From CG1-02-35-72 sp045046885 (lineage in GTDB: Bacteria; Bacteroidota; Bacteroidia; Flavobacteriales; Flavobacteriaceae): DNA of 64,000 nucleotides. Numbering within the stretch: the first letter of the stretch is position 1; every line of letters begins with the position of its first letter. A model generated the notes under the pieces. That model saw only the letters and a program-made list of their open reading frames with translations, did no database searches and was not told where the DNA came from. The stretch spans positions 1 to 64,000 of the forward strand of contig JASFYX010000017.1 of NCBI GenBank assembly GCA_045046885.1. The letters run 5' to 3'. The translations under genes and the position numbers were made by a program. Of this stretch, positions 58,547 through 64,000 are shown in pieces.

Positions 58547-60781
58547 ATGCGCAATCTATTCAGAATTACTACGCTTGTTTTTGTCTTATTAACCCACTTA
58601 TTTTCTTTTGCTCAAGAAAAAGAATCCCAAAAAGTTTTATCGCCTTATTTTGTTGTTAAAAGTTCAAATCCTGATACCGATAGATTGCCGTTAAAAAAAA
58701 CTGTGGCAACTGTTAATATTGTAGGTGTTATAGCAGATGTAACTATTAAGCAGATTTATAAAAACGAAGGTCGGCATCCGTTAGAAGCTATTTATACCTT
58801 TCCGGCACCCACCAATGCGGCCGTCTACGCTATGGAAATGACCATTGGAAAGCGAAAAATTATTGCTAAAATTGAAGAAAAACAACAGGCGCGTAAAAAC
58901 TACGAAGCTGCTAAAAAACAAGGTAAAAGAGCCTCCCTTTTAGAGCAACAACGCCCCAATGTTTTTCAGATGAATGTTGCCAATATTATGCCCGGCGATA
59001 GCATTAGTGTCAGTTTGAAATATACCGAATTACTAAAACCAACCGACGGTATTTACCAATTTATATATCCTACCGTTGTGGGCCCTCGTTATGCCGATAT
59101 CACTCAAAGTAAAGACACACAAAACAATTATATTAACACACCATACCAACATCAAGGTGAAGCCAGCTCCTATGATTTTGATATTAAAATAAATCTCAAT
59201 GCTGGCATGCCCATTCAGGATATCAGTTGTAAAACACATCACGTTAAAACACATTTCACCTCAACACAACAAGCAGTTGTTACACTTAGCCCTACAGAAA
59301 ATAAAGGCGGTAATCGTGATTTTGTTTTATCTTACCAACTATCAGGTGCCAAAATTGCTTCGGGATTGATGCTTTACGAGCATCATGACGAAAAGTTCTT
59401 TTTAATGATGGTGCAACCTCCTAAACGCATTGAAAAAGCTGCCATTCCACCACGTGAGTATATTTTTATCAATGATGTATCTGGTTCTATGAGTGGCTAT
59501 CCTATGGATGTTTCAAAAAAAATAATGCGCAATCTTGTGAATAATTTACGTCCTCAAGACCGATTTAACGTTTTGGTTTTTGCAGGCACTTCTGGTTGGT
59601 TGGCTAACGAATCTTTATCGGCTACAGCCGAAAACATTGATAAAGCCATTAATTTTATAGATACCCAAAATGGTAGTGGCAGTACCCAGATTATTAGTGC
59701 TTTAAAAAAAGCCCTAAGTTTTCCAAGAAAATACGAAAATATGTCGCGGTCATTCGTTATCGTTACAGATGGATATGTAAATGTTGAAAAGGAAGTGTTT
59801 GACCTGATAAAGAACAATAACAATCACGCCAATACTTTTGTTTTTGGCATTGGCAGTTCGGTTAACAGGAATTTAATTGAGGGCATTGCCCATGTTGGCA
59901 TGGGAGAACCTTTTATTGTTTTAAATAAAAATGAGGCCAATGAAAAAGCCGAAAAGTTTAGAAAATATATTTCAAATCCTGTTCTTACACAGCTAAAAGC
60001 TGATTTTGTAAACTTTGATGTTTACGACGTTGAACCCGTAACAATTCCCGATGTTTTTGCCGAAAGGCCTATTATTATTTTTGGAAAATATAAAGGAACA
60101 CCTAAAGGCAGTATCAAACTTAAAGGTTATACTGGTAACAAAATATGGCGTACAAAGATTGATGTGTCAAAAGTAAAACCCAGTTCAAAAAATGCAGCAT
60201 TGCGTTATTTATGGGCCAGAAAACGTATTCAGATGCTCGATGATTATAGCCAAGTGTCTTACGGACTTGGCAAAGACAGCATAACACAGCTCGGTTTAAA
60301 ATACAATTTGCTAACAAACTACACCTCTTTTGTTGCCATAGAAGAAACCCCTGTTAATAGCGATTCTTTAATAACTGTAAAACAGCCCTTACCGCTTCCT
60401 TTAAATGTATCTGATGCAGCCGTAGGTTACGAGCTTAAACTTGACAAAGTAATTCTTAATGAAACAGTTCTTGATATTGATGAAATAAGTTTTTATAAAA
60501 ATATAGTTCTTGAAGCTGACTTTTCAAAAACTACCAAAACAATCTTAAAAAACTATATTGAAGATACGTTAATGCCACAACTCAATACCTGTTTTGAATC
60601 GGCAAATAATTTAGATGGCATTAAAATTAGTATTGATGCGAAAGGAAACGTCAAAAAAGTGAGTATTAATGGCCATAAGCTCGATAAAAAGACCTCATCA
60701 TGTTTTGAAAAAATAATCAAGAAATGGGATTTTAGCCAATATCATTTAAATAAAGCTTGGACTATAGCTATTCAATTTTAG
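58547..60781 (+). CDS. Secreted VIT and vWA domain protein
   Basis: A 744-residue exported protein. Signal peptide (ITTLVFVLLTHLFSFAQ); VIT domain at about 35-165 (VATVNIVGVIADVTIKQIYK, AIYTFPAPTNAAVYAMEMTI, FQMNVANIMPGDSISVSLKY); vWA domain at about 300-470 with an intact metal site FINDVSGSMSGYPM (DxSxS near residue 309) and IVTDGYVNVEKEV. A C-terminal domain (about 670-744) has two cysteines (LNTCFESAN, SSCFEKIIKKWDF) and resembles the AgmX/TonB-like C-terminal domain. This is the plan of inter-alpha-trypsin-inhibitor heavy-chain-like bacterial proteins, whose roles are poorly known. The next gene starts 5 nt downstream. No LPXTG-type sorting tail is seen. Confidence 0.88.
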   Translation: MRNLFRITTLVFVLLTHLFSFAQEKESQKVLSPYFVVKSSNPDTDRLPLKKTVATVNIVGVIADVTIKQIYKNEGRHPLEAIYTFPAPTNAAVYAMEMTIGKRKIIAKIEEKQQARKNYEAAKKQGKRASLLEQQRPNVFQMNVANIMPGDSISVSLKYTELLKPTDGIYQFIYPTVVGPRYADITQSKDTQNNYINTPYQHQGEASSYDFDIKINLNAGMPIQDISCKTHHVKTHFTSTQQAVVTLSPTENKGGNRDFVLSYQLSGAKIASGLMLYEHHDEKFFLMMVQPPKRIEKAAIPPREYIFINDVSGSMSGYPMDVSKKIMRNLVNNLRPQDRFNVLVFAGTSGWLANESLSATAENIDKAINFIDTQNGSGSTQIISALKKALSFPRKYENMSRSFVIVTDGYVNVEKEVFDLIKNNNNHANTFVFGIGSSVNRNLIEGIAHVGMGEPFIVLNKNEANEKAEKFRKYISNPVLTQLKADFVNFDVYDVEPVTIPDVFAERPIIIFGKYKGTPKGSIKLKGYTGNKIWRTKIDVSKVKPSSKNAALRYLWARKRIQMLDDYSQVSYGLGKDSITQLGLKYNLLTNYTSFVAIEETPVNSDSLITVKQPLPLPLNVSDAAVGYELKLDKVILNETVLDIDEISFYKNIVLEADFSKTTKTILKNYIEDTLMPQLNTCFESANNLDGIKISIDAKGNVKKVSINGHKLDKKTSSCFEKIIKKWDFSQYHLNKAWTIAIQF

Positions 60782-60786
60782 ATTAA

Positions 60787-61821
60787 ATGCTTCGAAAACT
60801 GAACCCTATTTATTTTATAAGTATCCTTGTCGGATTTTTATTGCTGCTGCTTGTTGCTTTACCAAAAAAGTCAGTTGTTATAAAAACCCCCAAAGGTAAA
60901 TCGATTACATTTATTTTAGGAACAGATAAACATCCTGATAATCCTTTTTATCGCTATGCCGAAAACTACTATCGTTTTAACGCGAAAGATAAAACCGAAT
61001 TAGTTGTTACAACGTGTAGATCACTGGTTGAAGTTCACAATTATTTAATCAGGCATAAGCCAAAAAACAAAGTGCCTTGGCGCTGTATAAATTTAGTGTC
61101 GCATGGTAATCAATATTTGGGATTAAGCGTTAAAGTTACCCCAAAGAGCAAACGTGCCTCTGCCCAAGAAATATGGAAATACTGTAACAATGGGACGTTA
61201 AAAAAGCTTCCTGAAGACGTGATAAATCAACAAACAATTATCGCTTTACATGGCTGTGGATTAGGTAATAACAAAGATTTATTAACAGCTGTAAAAAGTG
61301 CCTTTTCTACTCATTTGGCAATGCCAAAAATAGAAGCCAGTGCGTATTTTGAATATTATGTTGCTAAGCCATATAATATGCAAAAAGTAACGAGGTTTTT
61401 AGCAAAATCATATAACATTAATTTTAAAATGGGCTACAAACCCTCTAACAAAATTATAGAAAGACGGTTCAAGACTAAATACAAAAATGATAGTGTTGAC
61501 TGGCATGCAGCCTTAAGCAGAAAGCAAGCTTCAAAAATTGGAGCAGTATTTTACATGTCGTTTAATGTACCGGTAAAATGGATATTTACATACGATGGTA
61601 TGAAAGACGTTCCTAATTTAGATACTAAAAGCGACCGGCTAAATTGGGTTAAGCAAAATGCCAAAATTATAAATGATTTACAAAAAATCGCTATTTCTCC
61701 TCAACAATTTAATTGGTGGATGCGTAGAGTCTATATCAAAGAAAAAGATGACACAAAAGTTGCCGCACTTTGGGTTAAAGGTTATAGTACAAGTTTTAAT
61801 ATTTTAAAGATTGTGAAATGA
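60787..61821 (+). CDS. Membrane-anchored protein with caspase/CHAT-like His-Cys dyad
   Basis: A 344-residue protein that I cannot assign to a named family with certainty. One N-terminal membrane helix (IYFISILVGFLLLLLVAL, about 8-25) is followed by an extracytoplasmic or cytoplasmic alpha/beta domain. It reads like a caspase-fold hydrolase: strand ITFILGTDKH (about 40), strand ELVVTTCRSLVEVHNYL (about 71), then strand-His-Gly INLVSHGNQY (His106) and strand-Cys-Gly IIALHGCGLG (Cys157). The 51-residue His-to-Cys spacing and HG/CG wording fit CHAT, gingipain and caspase-like peptidases. The C-terminal half has an aromatic-rich region (FNWWMRRVYI). It is cotranscribed with the VIT-vWA gene (5-nt gap), a likely substrate or partner. 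Confidence 0.6.
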   Translation: MLRKLNPIYFISILVGFLLLLLVALPKKSVVIKTPKGKSITFILGTDKHPDNPFYRYAENYYRFNAKDKTELVVTTCRSLVEVHNYLIRHKPKNKVPWRCINLVSHGNQYLGLSVKVTPKSKRASAQEIWKYCNNGTLKKLPEDVINQQTIIALHGCGLGNNKDLLTAVKSAFSTHLAMPKIEASAYFEYYVAKPYNMQKVTRFLAKSYNINFKMGYKPSNKIIERRFKTKYKNDSVDWHAALSRKQASKIGAVFYMSFNVPVKWIFTYDGMKDVPNLDTKSDRLNWVKQNAKIINDLQKIAISPQQFNWWMRRVYIKEKDDTKVAALWVKGYSTSFNILKIVK

Positions 61822-61840
61822 TAACGTATGTATTAACTAA

Positions 61841-61868
61841 AAAAGCCTCCCAAAATTAGGAGGCTTTT
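61841..61868 (+). terminator. Terminator of the VIT-vWA operon
   Basis: AAAAGCCTCC (61841-61850), loop CAAAATTA, GGAGGCTTTT (61859-61868), 19 nt after the stop codon. It also lies just downstream of the minus-strand tRNA-Gln and can terminate both. Confidence 0.88.
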
Positions 61869-61871
61869 AAG

Positions 61872-61942
61872 TTGACCCACAAGGATTCGAACCTTGACTG
61901 ACGATACCAAAAACCGGAGTGCTACCGTTACACCATGGGTCA
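61872..61942 (-). tRNA. tRNA-Gln (anticodon TTG)
   Basis: A 71-nt cloverleaf on the minus strand. Acceptor TGACCCA pairs with TGGGTCA, the D-stem is GTGT/GCAC, the anticodon loop TTTTGGT carries TTG (reading CAA), and the T-arm is CAAGG TTCGAAT CCTTG. The anticodon stem (CCGGT/ATCGT) has one G-U pair and a C-T mismatch at its outer end, which is unusual but near-canonical. Glutamine identity is supported by the U1-A72 type acceptor start. Confidence 0.9.
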
Positions 61943-61969
61943 GTTTTTGTTTTTTGCTTTAAGCAGGCG

Positions 61970-61999
61970 CAAATTTACGGTAAAGTTTTAAATCTGCAA
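61970..61999 (-). promoter_or_regulatory. Promoter of tRNA-Gln
   Basis: On the minus strand TTG (61997-61999), a 19-nt spacer and TAAATTTG (61970-61977): the best consensus promoter in the window, 27 nt before the mature tRNA 5' end. Confidence 0.75.
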
Positions 62000-62115
62000 A
62001 TCTTTTAAAATATTATTTTTTATCTTTTAACAGAATTTTATAGCTCAATTTCTTTAGTAATTTATTTTGTTACTTTATTATTTATTAAATTCGCCCACAG
62101 TCTAAAACACAAAAC

Positions 62116-64000
62116 ATGTCTGATTTTAATTATAAAAAAACTAATTCCATTTTAGGATGGTTGGTTTTTGCAATCGCTCTTTTTACTTATGGTAGCACCA
62201 TAGAACCTACTGTAAGTTTTTGGGATTGTGGCGAATACCTTTCTACTGCCATAAAATTACAAGTAGGGCATGAACCTGGAGCTCCTCTTTTTCAAATGCT
62301 TGGTGCCTTTTTTGCCATGTTTGCCAGCGACACCTCTCATATGGCTATGATGGTTAATTTTATGTCGGCTTTAGCCAGTGCCTTTACTATTTTATTTTTA
62401 TTTTGGACTATTACACGTCTTTCTTTTAGTTTATTAAAATCTAAAAAAGAAAATGTTACTCAAGCCACTAAAATAGCTATTCTAGGAAGTGGTTTGGTAG
62501 GTTCTTTAGTCTACACTTTTAGCGATACATTTTGGTTTAGTGCCGTAGAAGCCGAAGTTTACGCCCTATCATCTATGCTTTTAGCCTTACTTTTTTGGTT
62601 AGGATTGCGTTGGGAAGCAGATATGGATACACCTCGTGGCAACAAATGGCTTTTATTATTGTGTTTTGTTATTGGTTTAAGTTTTGGGGTACACGTTATG
62701 TCGTTATTAGTTATTCCAGCAATAGGATTTATTTACTACTTTAAACACTACAAAACTATTACTACTAAAAATTTTATTTGGGCTAATATTTTAGCTGTTT
62801 TAGCTTTGGCTTTTGTTTTTAAATTTTTATTTCCTTTTACATTAAAATATTTTAGTGCACTTGAATTGTTCTTTGTTAATTCCATTGGACTTCCTTTTAA
62901 CTCGGGCAGTATTATTGCTGGTATTATTTTAGTTTTCGCCTTTTATTACGGTTTAAATTACACAAGAAAGCACAAACTATACAACGCCAATACTATAATT
63001 TTAGCTGTGTTATTTGTAATGTTAGGCTTTTCGTCTTGGGTTATGTTACCTATCCGGGCAACGGCTAATCCGGTTATAAATATGAGTAATCCGTCAAGTG
63101 CCAGAGAATTATTAGCATATTATAATCGCGAACAGTATGGTGACGCTTCTCTGTTTTACGATACTTACTATTCTGTATCTTTTGATCGTGATTTAGATAA
63201 AAAACAACCTTATATAGACGGTAAACCACACTATGAAAAAGACACCGTCCATAAAAAATATATAATTGTAAATAATTATAAAGACGATTTACAAAACTAC
63301 TCTAGCAAACACAAAGGTTTTATGCCGCGTATGACGGCTACGTCTGCAGAAGCTATTCAAAATTATAAATCTATTGCGGGTATAAATCCCAAAAGTAAAC
63401 GCCGTCCTACTTTTGGCGAAAACTTAAAATATATGATTCAGTTTCAGTTTGGCTATATGTATGGTCGCTATTTTATGTGGAACTTCGTAGGACGTCAAAA
63501 CGATATTCAAGGTAAACTCGATATTTTAAATGGCAATTGGTTGAGTGGTATTAACTTTATAGACGAAGCCCGGTTAGGGCCTCAAACTAATCTGCCATCA
63601 GATATTAAAAACAACAAAGGACGCAATGTGTACTTTTTCTTCCCTTTTATTTTAGGGATTATAGGTTTGGTATTTCAATCAAAATTCGACCTAAAAAACT
63701 TTTATGTTTTACTGCTGTTTTTTGTCTTTACAGGATTGGCCATTATCTTTTATACAAATCCAAAACCCTTTGAACCCCGCGAACGCGATTACGCTGTAGT
63801 GGGCTCCTTCTACGTTTTTGCTATTTGGATAGGCTTTGGCGTTTTAGCTATTTACGAAAGGTTTAAAAATAAAATTAACAAACAATATTTGGCTTTAGGA
63901 ATCACTGTACTCAGTTTAGTAGCAGTTCCGGCCTTAATGGCCAATCAGAATTGGGACGATCACGATCGCTCTGGAAAATATTCTGCACGTGCCATTGCTT
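62116..64000 (+). CDS. DUF2723 family membrane protein (incomplete, runs off the window)
   Basis: An open frame of 628 codons that reaches the window edge without a stop codon. The product starts MSDFNYKKTNSILGWLVFAI and continues with the DUF2723 hallmark EPTVSFWDCGEYLSTAIKLQ and VGHEPGAPLFQMLGAFFAM. Many membrane helices follow in the first 300 residues, then a large soluble loop and more helices, with NPKPFEPRERDYAVVGSFYV near residue 545. The fold resembles PMT-type glycosyltransferases with the acidic residue in the first loop (WDCGEY), so O-linked glycosylation or lipid-linked sugar transfer is suspected. Homologues in this phylum are about 1000 residues, so the C-terminal soluble part is missing here. 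Confidence 0.9.
   Translation, partial: MSDFNYKKTNSILGWLVFAIALFTYGSTIEPTVSFWDCGEYLSTAIKLQVGHEPGAPLFQMLGAFFAMFASDTSHMAMMVNFMSALASAFTILFLFWTITRLSFSLLKSKKENVTQATKIAILGSGLVGSLVYTFSDTFWFSAVEAEVYALSSMLLALLFWLGLRWEADMDTPRGNKWLLLLCFVIGLSFGVHVMSLLVIPAIGFIYYFKHYKTITTKNFIWANILAVLALAFVFKFLFPFTLKYFSALELFFVNSIGLPFNSGSIIAGIILVFAFYYGLNYTRKHKLYNANTIILAVLFVMLGFSSWVMLPIRATANPVINMSNPSSARELLAYYNREQYGDASLFYDTYYSVSFDRDLDKKQPYIDGKPHYEKDTVHKKYIIVNNYKDDLQNYSSKHKGFMPRMTATSAEAIQNYKSIAGINPKSKRRPTFGENLKYMIQFQFGYMYGRYFMWNFVGRQNDIQGKLDILNGNWLSGINFIDEARLGPQTNLPSDIKNNKGRNVYFFFPFILGIIGLVFQSKFDLKNFYVLLLFFVFTGLAIIFYTNPKPFEPRERDYAVVGSFYVFAIWIGFGVLAIYERFKNKINKQYLALGITVLSLVAVPALMANQNWDDHDRSGKYSARAIA

Noticed and set aside
58468..58659. 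Small TTG-started hydrophobic open frame overlapping the VIT-vWA start
   Set aside because: It contains the hairpin region, starts with TTG without support, and overlaps the signal peptide codons in another frame.

Overview
The window is chromosomal DNA from a member of the Bacteroidota, most likely a marine-type Flavobacteriaceae. Evidence: AT-rich DNA with compact genes; repeated TAnnTTTG promoter -7 boxes, in the best cases with a TTG about 17-24 nt upstream; family-typical genes (complete Bat aerotolerance operon, DUF4837 lipoprotein, DUF3127 protein, DUF2723 membrane protein, TonB-dependent receptor with a carboxypeptidase-like N-terminal domain, BFN-UVR protein); and many short palindromic intergenic repeats of the sort seen in this phylum. 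There is no rRNA, CRISPR array, prophage or intact insertion sequence. Most of the window is core genome.

Layout: 0.1-4.7 kb, etfBA, a bifunctional-nuclease-type protein, a nucleoside permease and thyA. 4.7-7.3 kb, a DUF4139 protein carrying a SusC-like insert plus a small hypothetical, bracketed by two copies of a 78-bp palindromic repeat. 7.3-17.8 kb, mfd, a class V aminotransferase, a divergent DtxR/MntR-like repressor with an Nramp-UspA fusion transporter behind a clear operator palindrome, and a RecB/AddA-like helicase-nuclease. 17.8-22.1 kb, a REP cluster, cvpA, panB and a TonB-dependent receptor. 22.4-31.2 kb, the moxR-DUF58-batABCDE operon followed by folA. 31.2-34.7 kb, a less conserved islet: a zinc-ribbon/Smr gene with a partial downstream copy, a membrane-anchored Mrr-type nuclease, a structured non-coding stretch and two secreted proteins. 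34.7-52.3 kb, housekeeping genes (aroA, mazG-like, aat, flavin reductase, an orphan histidine kinase, greA-HIT, purE, M3 peptidase, lpd, lipase-like hydrolase, lytic transglycosylase, DUF4837) plus a large Asp-box propeller protein. 52.3-58.2 kb, tRNA-Lys, the rimP-nusA-infB operon with a candidate attenuator, and GMP reductase. 58.5-61.8 kb, a secreted VIT-vWA protein paired with a membrane-anchored protein that has a caspase/CHAT-like His-Cys dyad. 61.9-64.0 kb, tRNA-Gln and the start of a DUF2723 membrane protein that runs off the window.

Three themes link the genes. Envelope integrity is served by the Bat complex, the transglycosylase, secreted vWA proteins and the receptor. Nucleotide supply is served by thyA, folA, purE, guaC and the nucleoside permease. 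Transcription-translation coupling is served by mfd, greA, nusA, infB and rimP.

The best candidates for new biology are the VIT-vWA/caspase-like pair, the class of exactly 33-nt hairpins (15-bp arms, 3-nt loop) placed after genes, the operator of the metal regulon, the SusC-like insertion in the DUF4139 protein, and the CPCD-type Rieske-like lipoprotein.
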